64,000 nt of DNA from Bacillus sp. 03113 (lineage in GTDB: Bacteria > Bacillota > Bacilli > Bacillales > Cytobacillaceae): assembly GCF_006546985.1 (NCBI RefSeq), contig NZ_VATK01000008.1:62001-126000 (forward strand), written 5' to 3'. The notes beneath the pieces were generated by a model. It did no database searches and had not been told where the DNA came from. It saw only the letters and a list, made by a program, of their open reading frames with translations. The first letter of the stretch is position 1; every line of letters starts with the position of its first letter. Shown here piece by piece: positions 51,263 through 60,141 of the stretch. The translations under genes and the position numbers were made by a program.

Positions 51263-52630
51263 TTGGATCTATCCATTATTGATTATTTGCAAACAAATCG
51301 GACAAATCACTTAGAAGAATTATTTGACTTTTTATCTTTACCAAGTATCAGTGCCTTACCTGATCATACGGAAGATATTCAAAAGACAGCAGCTTGGTTA
51401 GCTGGTGCACTAACGAGGATAGGCATGGAAAATGTAAAAATATTTGAAACAAATGGTCACCCCATTGTTTATGGTGATTGGTTAAAAGCGGAAGGAAAGC
51501 CTACTGTACTGATTTACGGTCATTATGATGTTCAGCCTATTGATCCGATTGAACTGTGGGATAGCCCTCCATTTGAAGCAGAAATTAGAGAAGAAAAGCT
51601 ATTTGCTCGAGGTGCCAGTGATGATAAAGGTCAAACCTTTATGCATTTGAAAGCAATTGAAGCCATTTTACAATCAACTGGCACTCTTCCAATCAATATT
51701 AAATTTTGTATCGAGGGTGAAGAAGAAATAGGAAGTCCAAATCTACCCGTCTTTGTTGAAGAAAATAAAGAACTATTACAAGCAGATGTAGTCGTCATTT
51801 CAGACACAGGTATGATCGAAAAAGGGAAACCAACGATATGCTACGGCTTAAGAGGATTATGCGGCTTGCAGATTGATGTAAAAAGTGCGAAAGGTGATCT
51901 GCATTCTGGCCTTTTTGGGGGTGCTGTACAAAATTCGATTCACGCATTAGTGCAAATCCTTCATTCTTTTAGAGATGAGCAAGGTGTCGTTCAGGTGGAA
52001 GGCTTTTACGATCAAGTTCAACCTTTAACCGAAGAAGAAAAACAAGCATATGAGGCATTACAGCTATCTGATGATCTTTTCATTAAACAGGCGGGAGTTA
52101 CTGAACTTTTTGGTGAAAAAGGCTATACGACATTAGAAAGAATGTGGGTTCGACCAACACTTGAAATTAATGGTATCTTTGGAGGATTTCAAGGTGAAGG
52201 CGTCAAAACTGTCATTCCTGCGAAAACTTCTGCCAAAATTACTTGTCGCTTAGTACCTGATCAAGATCCAGAAGAAATAGCAAAGCTTTTGATTGATCAT
52301 ATCGAAAAGAACAAGCCTCAAGGAGTAGAAGTATCCGTTACAATGTTCGATAAAGGTGCTCCTTATGTAACACCTTATGATCATCCAGCCATTCAGGCAG
52401 CGGGAAAAGCTTATGAAAAAGTATATAAGGTTCCTACATCTTATACACGTGGCGGCGGCTCCATTCCAATTGTTGCTGCATTTGATCAGCTTTTAAAGCT
52501 CCCTATTGTGTTAATGGGATTTGGGCTCCCTGATGAGAATTTCCATGCCCCAAACGAGCATTTCCATTTGGAGAATTTCGACAAAGGCTTGCAAACAATA
52601 TGCCATTATTGGTACGAACTAGCTAAGTAA
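51263..52630 (+). CDS. M20-family dipeptidase (CNDP-like)
   Basis: Cytosolic zinc metallopeptidase of 455 residues. Metal and catalytic motifs: 'TVLIYGHYDVQPIDPIELWD' near residue 88 (His, Asp), 'LFARGASDDKGQTFMHLKAI' near residue 115 (bridging Asp), 'IEGEEEIGSPNLP' near residue 150 (catalytic Glu), 'VVISDTGMIEKGKP' and a terminal 'GLPDENFHAPNEHFHL' near residue 420. The dimerisation lid is present (about 190-310). Relatives cleave dipeptides such as Cys-Gly or carnosine-type substrates. Starts with TTG, GGGAGG 8 bases upstream. Divergent from the giant membrane protein. Confidence 0.94.
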   Translation: MDLSIIDYLQTNRTNHLEELFDFLSLPSISALPDHTEDIQKTAAWLAGALTRIGMENVKIFETNGHPIVYGDWLKAEGKPTVLIYGHYDVQPIDPIELWDSPPFEAEIREEKLFARGASDDKGQTFMHLKAIEAILQSTGTLPINIKFCIEGEEEIGSPNLPVFVEENKELLQADVVVISDTGMIEKGKPTICYGLRGLCGLQIDVKSAKGDLHSGLFGGAVQNSIHALVQILHSFRDEQGVVQVEGFYDQVQPLTEEEKQAYEALQLSDDLFIKQAGVTELFGEKGYTTLERMWVRPTLEINGIFGGFQGEGVKTVIPAKTSAKITCRLVPDQDPEEIAKLLIDHIEKNKPQGVEVSVTMFDKGAPYVTPYDHPAIQAAGKAYEKVYKVPTSYTRGGGSIPIVAAFDQLLKLPIVLMGFGLPDENFHAPNEHFHLENFDKGLQTICHYWYELAK

Positions 52631-52661
52631 AAACCGTAGATTATCAATCTTGTTTAGTCAC

Positions 52662-52693
52662 TAGGAAGAAGGTATACATAAGCCTTCTTCCTA
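52662..52693. terminator. Hairpin after the M20 peptidase
   Basis: TAGGAAGAAGG pairs perfectly with CCTTCTTCCTA around a 10-base loop, about 30 bases after the stop; no strong U-run. Confidence 0.6.
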
Positions 52694-52723
52694 AATTTCC
52701 TACTGATCATTATATGTACGAAT

Positions 52724-52855
52724 GGAAAAAGGGGCTTCCAAAAGTCGATTTTTCGACTTTTGGAAGCCCCTTTTCCTATTTGAGAATGTTGGTATATCAT
52801 CTTTCTCGAATATGGAATTTTATCGGATTTGTCCTTTTCGGACAGCCCCTTTTTT
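52724..52855. mobile_element. Possible IS-derived or MITE-like remnant
   Basis: A 22-bp perfect hairpin (52727-52748 with 52753-52774, loop TTTT) reads AAAAGGGGCTTCCAAAAGTC in its left arm. About 65 bases later the segment GTCCTTTTCGGACAGCCCCT ends the unit, so GGGGCTTCC at the left and GGACAGCCCC at the right are imperfect terminal inverted repeats flanked by A-run and T-run. GGGGCTGTCC-type ends occur on IS elements of Bacillaceae as I recall. No transposase is present. Confidence 0.4.
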
Positions 52856-52880
52856 ACATTTCATCTTTATGTTTGTGGCC

Positions 52881-54161
52881 TTACTGATAAAAAGTTCGCA
52901 GCTTTTTTAAAGCCAACTTTAATCCGAATGAATGATAAGAATGCAACGAATTCTTCTGTAAATATAATGCAAACATTAAAAAGAAAATGGCACTTGTTAA
53001 TCTTAAGATCGTTGAAACATTCATCGCTATATTCATGTTCGTCATTTCTAAAAGATAGACACCAAATTGCGGTGCGATAAATGCAATCAAAGCGAGTAGT
53101 ACATTATAGTTTGCTATGTACGCACTTCTATTTTCCTCATTTGATACCTCTAAGAGCTGGTTAAAAAGAATCAATATTGTTCCAGAAACAAAAAAACCGG
53201 TGAATCCATTTACGAAAATTAAATAGACAAGATTTTTTGATAGCACAGTTAACATCGGAGCTGTCGCCATTCCAATTGCTACAAGAATAAGCATTTTCGC
53301 GTGTCCATACTTATCTGCCATTCTTCCCCACCATTTAAAACTGATCACTTGTGAAATTTGATTTGCTACAACAAATAAGCTAATCCAAAGACCGGTTGCC
53401 TCTGCATATTTTATTTGATAAATATTAAATAAAGGCCAAGCCATTTGCCAGCCAAAATTAAAGAATAAGCTGCACAAAACAAAATATAAATAAGGCTTTT
53501 GCTTAAAAACAAATAAACCAAGTGTTAATTTTTTCTGTTCGCTTTGTTTTATTTTTTTTTGCTCAATATGTTTTTTCAAATAGTAAATTTCCGCTATTCC
53601 AAATAAAAAAGCGAATAAATAAAGTACTTGATAAGGCAATGAATTCGACTTATCAAACATTTGCAGTAGAATTCCCATAATAAACGTTGAAATCATTCCT
53701 ACTAAAGTAAGAATTCTATTTCTCTCACTAAAAAAACGACTTCTTTGTTTCTCAGGTATTAAGTCTGAAATAAATGCCTGCCAGCTTAGATTTGCAAATG
53801 AACCCGGCAAATTCATAAGTCCAATTAATATAACAAATACCCACCCACGTATGCTTTCTGGCAAATAAACGACAAACACCATCGCTAACAGAAAAAGTCG
53901 TGCAGCTAGAAAAGAATAAATGGTAAACGTCTTTTTTGTTTCCAATCTACTAACAATGATAGATCCAATGAACATTGCAAACATACCAATAAATTGAGGA
54001 AGTGAGTTGATCAATCCTATTTGATAATTAGTCGCTCCAAGAACAATAATTGCAAACAGTGAAAAATAATTATTACTAATGTTTAAGATCATGGTTGTGA
54101 AAATACCATTTTTTATACTATATGTTTCATTTAAACTATTCAATTGTAAATTGCTTTTCAT
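52881..54161 (-). CDS. MFS transporter
   Basis: Major facilitator superfamily permease, 426 residues with 12 predicted helices. 'LGATNYQIGLINSLPQFIGM' lies at the first loop and 'FISDLIPEKQRSRFFSERNR' near residue 135 (loop with RxxR). The central cytosolic loop (about 195-215, KKHIEQKKIKQSEQKKLTLG) is lysine-rich. 'WWGRMADKYGHAKMLILVAI' near residue 275 is the second-half counterpart of motif A. Substrate unknown. No neighbouring regulator. The ATG is preceded by AAGGAAGG. Located between an IS-like remnant and a foldback repeat, so its context may have been rearranged. Confidence 0.87.
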   Translation of the reverse strand: MKSNLQLNSLNETYSIKNGIFTTMILNISNNYFSLFAIIVLGATNYQIGLINSLPQFIGMFAMFIGSIIVSRLETKKTFTIYSFLAARLFLLAMVFVVYLPESIRGWVFVILIGLMNLPGSFANLSWQAFISDLIPEKQRSRFFSERNRILTLVGMISTFIMGILLQMFDKSNSLPYQVLYLFAFLFGIAEIYYLKKHIEQKKIKQSEQKKLTLGLFVFKQKPYLYFVLCSLFFNFGWQMAWPLFNIYQIKYAEATGLWISLFVVANQISQVISFKWWGRMADKYGHAKMLILVAIGMATAPMLTVLSKNLVYLIFVNGFTGFFVSGTILILFNQLLEVSNEENRSAYIANYNVLLALIAFIAPQFGVYLLEMTNMNIAMNVSTILRLTSAIFFLMFALYLQKNSLHSYHSFGLKLALKKLRTFYQ

Positions 54162-54373
54162 TTTATGCCTTCCTTTGTAGGATCGTACATAATATATTAA
54201 AATGATTATTCTATTCTGCTCTTATCTTACCTTCAAGTCATTAAAGTCGTGATGTCCGTTCATAACACTTCAATATGGTTATACGATCAATCATTTATTT
54301 AGATTCCCTAAGTAATATTACTCTCTTCTTCATACAGTTGCAATACCCATTTGAAAAACAATTTAGAAAAAAG

Positions 54374-54491
54374 AAAAGCGGAAGCGCCTTGTTCAGCCCT
54401 GAAGAAAAATGTTCATTTGGCTTAAAAAGTGCTTTTTACTTTTAGAGACAAAGGGTTATTTTTCACAAGGGCTAGGCGCTTGAGCTAGACA
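54374..54491 (+). repeat. Foldback intergenic repeat, copy 4 (short form)
   Basis: 118 bases from AAAAGCGGAAGCGCCTTG to GGGCTAGGCGCTTGAGCTAG-ACA; about 85% identical to copy 3 by eye. Left GAAGCGCC and AGCCCTGAAGAAAAAT pair with right ATTTTTCACAAGGGCT and GGCGCTT, making a long stem interrupted by a loop containing TTTACTTTTAGAGACA. Confidence 0.85.
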
Positions 54492-54576
54492 CAAGTCTAC
54501 CTACAAAAAGTGATATTTTCTTTTATTTAAATGAAATAAGGATACCCTTCGTTCAAATCATTCACAAACAAAAAAA

Positions 54577-54610
54577 GATGCTCAAAGAGATATTCTTCTC
54601 TTTAAGCATC
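54577..54610 (-). terminator. Terminator of ltaS
   Basis: GATGCTCAAAGAGA pairs with TCTCTTTAAGCATC (one mismatch); on the minus strand the stem is followed by TTTTTTTG. It lies 12 bases after the ltaS stop. Confidence 0.88.
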
Positions 54611-54622
54611 CTTGATAATAAA

Positions 54623-56587
54623 TTATTCTTGGCTTGTCGAACTGGCCTCGTCTGATTCAGTTTCTTTTACGTAATTATAATCATTACGGTTAATAGGAAT
54701 AAAACCTTTTGGTTTATGAAAACGGAGTAAATCCTTAAATACAATGTTATCAGACATTTTTAAAGCAGTACTTACAGATTCAGCAACAGGTTCACATGCT
54801 TTTGTATCAGGCATCAATTCACCTGTTTCATTAGAATAGCATTTTTCACCTACTTGAGTCACATCTTTAGTTACAAAATCTCCATCTCTAAAAGGAACAA
54901 CCTCACGATGATCTTGCGATAATAAGTCAGAACCAAATTGTAAATATTCCTTCGAGTCAATACCTAACAAATGCATTAATGTCGGAAGTACATCTACATC
55001 TCCACCATACTCTTGCTTCACTTCCCCTTTAACACCTGGAACATGAATAAAGAGAGGAACGCGTTGCAATTGAGTATTCATGAATGGTGTAATTTCATCT
55101 ACACCAAGCACTTTTGCCATTGCATTATTATGATTATCTGAAATTCCGTAATGGTCTCCATATAAAACAACAATTGTTTTATCATATAAACCTGAAGACT
55201 TCAAATCATTAAAAAATTGCTCTAATGCCTGATCCATATAATGCGCTGATTGGAAATATTGATTAACAACATCATCACCAAAATCACCTGCAGGGAAATC
55301 TGTATCCCCTTCATCCATCTTAAATGGAAAATGATTAGATAACGAAATGAATTTCGTATAAAACGGCTGAGGCAAGCTGTTTAATAACGGCATGGATTCT
55401 TTAAAGAAAGGCTTATCCTTCATCCCATAGTTTTTTGTATTTTCATCACTCATATCATAATATTCAGCGTCAAAGAATTTATCATAACCGAGAGATTTAT
55501 ACATCTCGTTGCGATTCCAGAATGTTTTATAATTCCCGTGGAAAACGGCAGAAGTATACCCTTTCGTTTTCAAAATTGCTGGAGCTGCTTGGTAAGTGTT
55601 CTGTGCTTTATTGACAAAGACAGAGCCTTGTGACATCGGGAAAAGTGAGTTTTCCATCATAAACTCCGCATCAGAGGTTTTCCCCTGACCTGTTTGATGG
55701 AAAAAGTTATTGAAATAAAAAGCTTCTCCATTACGAGTTAAAGAATTTAAAAACGGCGTTACTTCTTGGCCATTTAACTTGTAATTAATCATAAATGACT
55801 GCAAGGATTCCATAGAAACATATACGACGTTCATCCCTTCACCCTTGCCAAAATAAGCAGGGTTTGGCGCCGTGTAATTAGCGTTAATATAATTTTCTAC
55901 TTCAATAATATCATTGCTGTCTGCCATTGCACGCTGGCTTTCAGAACGTGCATTTTGAACAATATCATATACCGTAAAGTTATAAGCACCTAGATATTTT
56001 ACTAAATAATTTCGATCAAATGAACGAGTTAACAGCTGTGGACGATCGATTTCTGCTACACCTAAGTTCACTATAAATGTTACGATTGCAATCGCCATCA
56101 CCGAATAAGCTGTTTTTTTATTATGTTGAATCTTTGGTTGGTAGATTTTAAAAGCTAGTAATAATATTAAAATAATTGTATCGGCAAAATATAGCAAATC
56201 AAATGGGGTCATTAATGAAAATGCACTATCTCCCAATTGTCCACCATTTACCTTTGTTTGCATTATTACAGGTACTGTAATAAAATCACTAAAAAATCGG
56301 TAGTATACAATATTTGCATATAGCAATGCCGACATTACAAAATGGAAAACCACTATGAGAATCGCTTGTACTTTATTTTTAAAAAACAAAGCAATCCCGA
56401 ACACAAATATTGCAGAACTTAATGGATTAAAGAAAAGTAAAATATGTTGTAACGCATTTTCAATTCCTAAACTAAATTCGATTTGGTATGCAGCATATGT
56501 TTTGATCCAAAGAAAAACAACTGCTGCAATAAAGAATGATAACTTAAATTCGAACATTCTTTTTAATGAGTGAATCATGTTTTTCAA
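54623..56587 (-). CDS. ltaS: Lipoteichoic acid synthase (LtaS family)
   Basis: Membrane enzyme that polymerises glycerol phosphate from phosphatidylglycerol onto the lipoteichoic acid anchor. About 654 residues: five N-terminal helices (to about residue 185), then an extracellular sulfatase-like domain. 'NVVYVSMESLQSFMINYKLN' carries the metal glutamate (about 260), 'FHQTGQGKTSDAEFMMENSL' the catalytic threonine (about 300), and 'IVVLYGDHYGISDNHNNAM' the metal Asp-His (about 475). GTG 56596 overlaps AGGTG; TTG 56587 with 6-base spacing is preferred. An LtaS/YfnI/YqgS paralogue is possible; the DFITVPVIMQTKVNGGQLGD text favours LtaS. Confidence 0.93.
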   Translation of the reverse strand: MKNMIHSLKRMFEFKLSFFIAAVVFLWIKTYAAYQIEFSLGIENALQHILLFFNPLSSAIFVFGIALFFKNKVQAILIVVFHFVMSALLYANIVYYRFFSDFITVPVIMQTKVNGGQLGDSAFSLMTPFDLLYFADTIILILLLAFKIYQPKIQHNKKTAYSVMAIAIVTFIVNLGVAEIDRPQLLTRSFDRNYLVKYLGAYNFTVYDIVQNARSESQRAMADSNDIIEVENYINANYTAPNPAYFGKGEGMNVVYVSMESLQSFMINYKLNGQEVTPFLNSLTRNGEAFYFNNFFHQTGQGKTSDAEFMMENSLFPMSQGSVFVNKAQNTYQAAPAILKTKGYTSAVFHGNYKTFWNRNEMYKSLGYDKFFDAEYYDMSDENTKNYGMKDKPFFKESMPLLNSLPQPFYTKFISLSNHFPFKMDEGDTDFPAGDFGDDVVNQYFQSAHYMDQALEQFFNDLKSSGLYDKTIVVLYGDHYGISDNHNNAMAKVLGVDEITPFMNTQLQRVPLFIHVPGVKGEVKQEYGGDVDVLPTLMHLLGIDSKEYLQFGSDLLSQDHREVVPFRDGDFVTKDVTQVGEKCYSNETGELMPDTKACEPVAESVSTALKMSDNIVFKDLLRFHKPKGFIPINRNDYNYVKETESDEASSTSQE

Positions 56588-56872
56588 TTTAATCACCTAA
56601 ATTCAATTCAGTATCGTTTTCTCTAATATTGATATTAAAATAGATCGAGAGAAATGTAAAATAATATAAAATTATTGTAAATCTTTTATCGCAACGTAAA
56701 ATACTATAACACACCTTTCTCTATTAGAAAACTAATTTGGTGGAAAATTTACATTCATTTTATAGAAGATTATTTATTATTTTCCAATTTTCATTCATAA
56801 TAATAAGGAAGCATACGTCGTTTGAAGGAAAAAAGTTAATATAGTTTTCTTTATATAAGGAGGTTAGATCTC

Positions 56873-57916
56873 TTGAATCAAAGAGAAAGTACAGTTAATT
56901 TATTAAATCAGCTTTTATCCATTCCAAGCCCTTCTGGAAATACTTCAGAGGTTATTACATTTGTAGAAAAATATTTATCAAAATACAACATTCAAACAAA
57001 GAGGAATCATAAAGGAGGGTTGATCGCTACGATTTTAGGGGAAAATAAAAATAAACATCGCATGCTGACCGCTCATGTAGACACACTTGGTGCAATGGTA
57101 AAGGAAATTAAAGCAAACGGAAGACTTAAATTGGATTTAATTGGTGGATTCACCTATAATTCAATAGAAGGGGAATATTGCCTTATTGAAACTTCAAATG
57201 ATAAAAAATATACCGGAACCATATTAATGCATCAAACTTCCGTCCATGTATATAAGGATGCAGGAAAAGCAGAAAGAAACCAAACAAATATGGAGGTCCG
57301 TATTGATGCAAAAGTAACGAATGCAGATGAGGTTCGTGCACTAGGAATTGAGGTCGGCGACTTCGTTTCTTTTGATCCTAGAACAGAAATAACATCAACC
57401 GGCTTTATCAAATCACGACATTTAGATGATAAAGCAAGTGTCGCCATTCTCCTTGAATTGATCAAGGAAATTAGTGTAGAGAACATCACCATCCCTTATA
57501 CAACCCATTTCTTAATTTCAAATAATGAAGAGATTGGCTATGGTGGAAATTCAAATATTCCTCCTGAAACTGTGGAATATGTAGCGGTCGACATGGGGGC
57601 AATTGGAGATGGACAATCAACAGATGAATATACTGTATCCATTTGTGTGAAGGATGCTAGTGGACCATATCACCTGCAATTGAGAAATCATTTCGTAAAA
57701 TTAGCAAAAGAGCATGAAATTGAGTATAAGCTTGATATTTATCCATATTACGGTTCTGATGCTTCAGCAGCGATTCGCTCTGGGCATGATATCATTCATG
57801 GTTTAATTGGCCCAGGAATAGATTCTTCTCATGCATACGAACGAACTCATATGACATCAATTGAAAACACAAGAAAGCTTTTATATCATTACATACAATC
57901 TGAGATGGTTGATTAA
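56873..57916 (+). CDS. M42-family aminopeptidase/endoglucanase-like metallopeptidase (YhfE-like)
   Basis: Cytosolic dizinc metallopeptidase, 347 residues. Ligands and catalytic residues: 'RMLTAHVDTLGAMVKEIKAN' near residue 65 (His, Asp), 'KSRHLDDKASVAILLELIKE' near residue 182 (bridging Asp), 'FLISNNEEIGYGGNSNIPPE' near residue 212 (Glu-Glu), 'YVAVDMGAIGDGQ' and 'GIDSSHAYERTHMTSIENTR' near residue 315 (last His). M42 proteins form tetrahedral dodecamers that trim peptides. Starts at TTG with AGGAGG 9 bases before. It is divergent from ltaS, and a terminator follows. Confidence 0.92.
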   Translation: MNQRESTVNLLNQLLSIPSPSGNTSEVITFVEKYLSKYNIQTKRNHKGGLIATILGENKNKHRMLTAHVDTLGAMVKEIKANGRLKLDLIGGFTYNSIEGEYCLIETSNDKKYTGTILMHQTSVHVYKDAGKAERNQTNMEVRIDAKVTNADEVRALGIEVGDFVSFDPRTEITSTGFIKSRHLDDKASVAILLELIKEISVENITIPYTTHFLISNNEEIGYGGNSNIPPETVEYVAVDMGAIGDGQSTDEYTVSICVKDASGPYHLQLRNHFVKLAKEHEIEYKLDIYPYYGSDASAAIRSGHDIIHGLIGPGIDSSHAYERTHMTSIENTRKLLYHYIQSEMVD

Positions 57917-57951
57917 TTGAAATAACGAATTAGTTTCCTAATTGATAAAAA

Positions 57952-57990
57952 AGGGAGAACCAGCAAGCCTTATGTCGACTGGTTCTCCCT
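57952..57990. terminator. Bidirectional terminator
   Basis: AGGGAGAACCAG pairs perfectly with CTGGTTCTCCCT around a 15-base loop, 35 bases after the M42 stop and 5 bases before the stop of the convergent chemoreceptor gene. Confidence 0.85.
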
Positions 57991-57995
57991 CATTA

Positions 57996-59990
57996 TTATG
58001 AAATTTTGTATTTTGCAATTTCTACCTGTAACTCGTTAGCATTATTCTCTAATTCTCCAGCTAAGTGATTTAAATGCTCCATAGAAGCCGTCGTTTCCTC
58101 AATTGAAGCAGACACCTCTTGTGTACCTGCAGCTGTTTCTTGACTTATTGCATTCAAGCGATTGGTATTCTCAAGAAGTATTTCTTTTTGTTGTACAGTG
58201 TCACTGAATGTTTTCGAAATACCCTCAAATAATCTAGTATTTTCATTAATAATGGAATTAATTGAACGGAAAGTTTTCCCGGTTTCTTCCACCGCGTGGT
58301 CTTGCTCTAAAATATTTTGATTTGTTTGATCAATTAATTTAACAGTATTCGCTGTCTCGTTCTGCATTTGTTGTACAAGTTCAGAAACTTCATTTAAAGA
58401 TATGCCAGTTCGTTCGGCAAGTTTTCTCACCTCATCCGCAACAACTGCAAACCCTTTTCCGTGTTCACCAGCTCTCGCTGCCTCAATGGCTGCATTTAAA
58501 GCAAGTAAATTCGTTTGACTTGCAATTTCTGTAATTGTTTTAACAATGGCACCGATAGAGTGTGAGCGTTGATTCAAGCTATTCACTGCTTCTACCATTG
58601 ATTTTGCCAATGAACTCGTATGATCAAATTGATTTTGAAGGAAGCTGATTTTGCTCATACCTTCTTCAGATTCTTTTAACATTGATTGTGTTTCTGCTCT
58701 CATCAACTCTGCCTGTGTATTAACCTCTTTCATTTTCTCAGCTAAAACATATGTTGCATTTGAATTCGTTTGAACAATTTCCATTAAATCTGTAGATCCA
58801 GCAGCAATCTGTTCCATTGTAGATGCTACCTGATTAGCAGCAGCAACATTTTCTTCAGAACTGGCAACGAGGGTTTGAGAAGCTTGAACAACGTCATCTG
58901 AAACAGTAATTACTTTTTGGAAAATGGATTTTATTTGGACCATCATTTGAGAAAAGCTTTTTGATAATTGACCTATTTCATCTTCTCTTTCTTCCATTAG
59001 TGAAATAGAAAGATCTCCATTTTCTACTTTTTTCATATTTTCTTGGAGCTTTCTAATCGGCTTGGTTATCATTTGTGTAACAGAAATGGCTATTACAATT
59101 GACAAAACAAGTACAATTAATACCGTTATCGCAATTGGAACTAAGATTGCTTTCCCTTTATCTTGATAATCGGATTTCGCTTCCAATGCGGCAATTTTCC
59201 AATTTGTTTTTGTATTTGTTTTATATCCAAATATGTAATCATTCTCATTAAACTTTGCTGTAAAAAACCCTGAATCTTTATTCATTTTTTTATAGAATAA
59301 TTGCTTAGATGCATCTTTGGTTACTTGTTTCTTATTAGGGTGAGCTAAATATTTACCATTTTGATCAAGCAAAAAGGCATATCCATTTTCCCCAAATTTT
59401 GTTTTTTCAACTAAACCGATAAGTGTATCAATTGTGATATCTAGACTTAGTACTCCAACAAGCTTATCTTGATCGTAAATAGCCTTCGCAACACTAACAA
59501 CTGTTTCTTTTGTTGTTGCATCTATGTATGGTTCCGTCCAAATAATATTTTTTCCGGTTTTAACTGCATCTTGATACCAAGGCCGCTTTCTTGGATCATA
59601 GCCTTCTGGAAGTTCGGATAAAGAAGTTGAAAACATTTCTCCATTCGACTCTGTTCCCATATAAATGCCTTTTACCGTTTTGTTACTCAATTCAGTTTCC
59701 TTAAATTCTTTAATAATAAGATCTTTATTCGTGTTAAGATCTAATAATTCAGGTTTGATCGCATATTGATTAATATAAGATTCCATGCTATCAAAAAAGA
59801 GATTAAATGAATCATTCATGCCTACCATTCGATCTTGAACTGTACGTGATAGCTCATCTGTTGTAATTTTCACACTATATTGGTAGCTAATGATGGATAA
59901 AATTAACCCCCCTGTTACAATCAATGTTAAAAATGGTAATAAAATTTGACTTCTTAAAGAATTAGTTAACCACTTATTTACTTTTCTCAT
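57996..59990 (-). CDS. Methyl-accepting chemotaxis protein, dCache sensor
   Basis: Transmembrane chemoreceptor of 664 residues. TM1 at about 15-37; periplasmic-side double Cache domain (about 45-280) with '[20 protein letters not shown]' and '[20 protein letters not shown]', which usually binds amino acids or organic acids; TM2 at about 283-305; HAMP (about 306-360, '[20 protein letters not shown]'); the cytosolic signalling domain with the conserved hairpin tip '[20 protein letters not shown]' and [20 protein letters not shown] near residue 500-540. Similar to B. subtilis McpA/McpB/TlpA. GGAGG is 6 bases before the ATG. It is convergent with the M42 peptidase. Confidence 0.94.
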   Translation of the reverse strand: MRKVNKWLTNSLRSQILLPFLTLIVTGGLILSIISYQYSVKITTDELSRTVQDRMVGMNDSFNLFFDSMESYINQYAIKPELLDLNTNKDLIIKEFKETELSNKTVKGIYMGTESNGEMFSTSLSELPEGYDPRKRPWYQDAVKTGKNIIWTEPYIDATTKETVVSVAKAIYDQDKLVGVLSLDITIDTLIGLVEKTKFGENGYAFLLDQNGKYLAHPNKKQVTKDASKQLFYKKMNKDSGFFTAKFNENDYIFGYKTNTKTNWKIAALEAKSDYQDKGKAILVPIAITVLIVLVLSIVIAISVTQMITKPIRKLQENMKKVENGDLSISLMEEREDEIGQLSKSFSQMMVQIKSIFQKVITVSDDVVQASQTLVASSEENVAAANQVASTMEQIAAGSTDLMEIVQTNSNATYVLAEKMKEVNTQAELMRAETQSMLKESEEGMSKISFLQNQFDHTSSLAKSMVEAVNSLNQRSHSIGAIVKTITEIASQTNLLALNAAIEAARAGEHGKGFAVVADEVRKLAERTGISLNEVSELVQQMQNETANTVKLIDQTNQNILEQDHAVEETGKTFRSINSIINENTRLFEGISKTFSDTVQQKEILLENTNRLNAISQETAAGTQEVSASIEETTASMEHLNHLAGELENNANELQVEIAKYKIS

Positions 59991-60141
59991 TCAATTCCTC
60001 CATCAAAGGTGCTTTTCTAGGTCATTTGAATTAAATTATAGGTGCAACAAAATTAAAGATCAAGACACTTTTCAAAAAACTATGTAATATCTCCTAACAT
60101 TGATCTCATCCATAATCATTTATTTAGTACAATAGACCTGT

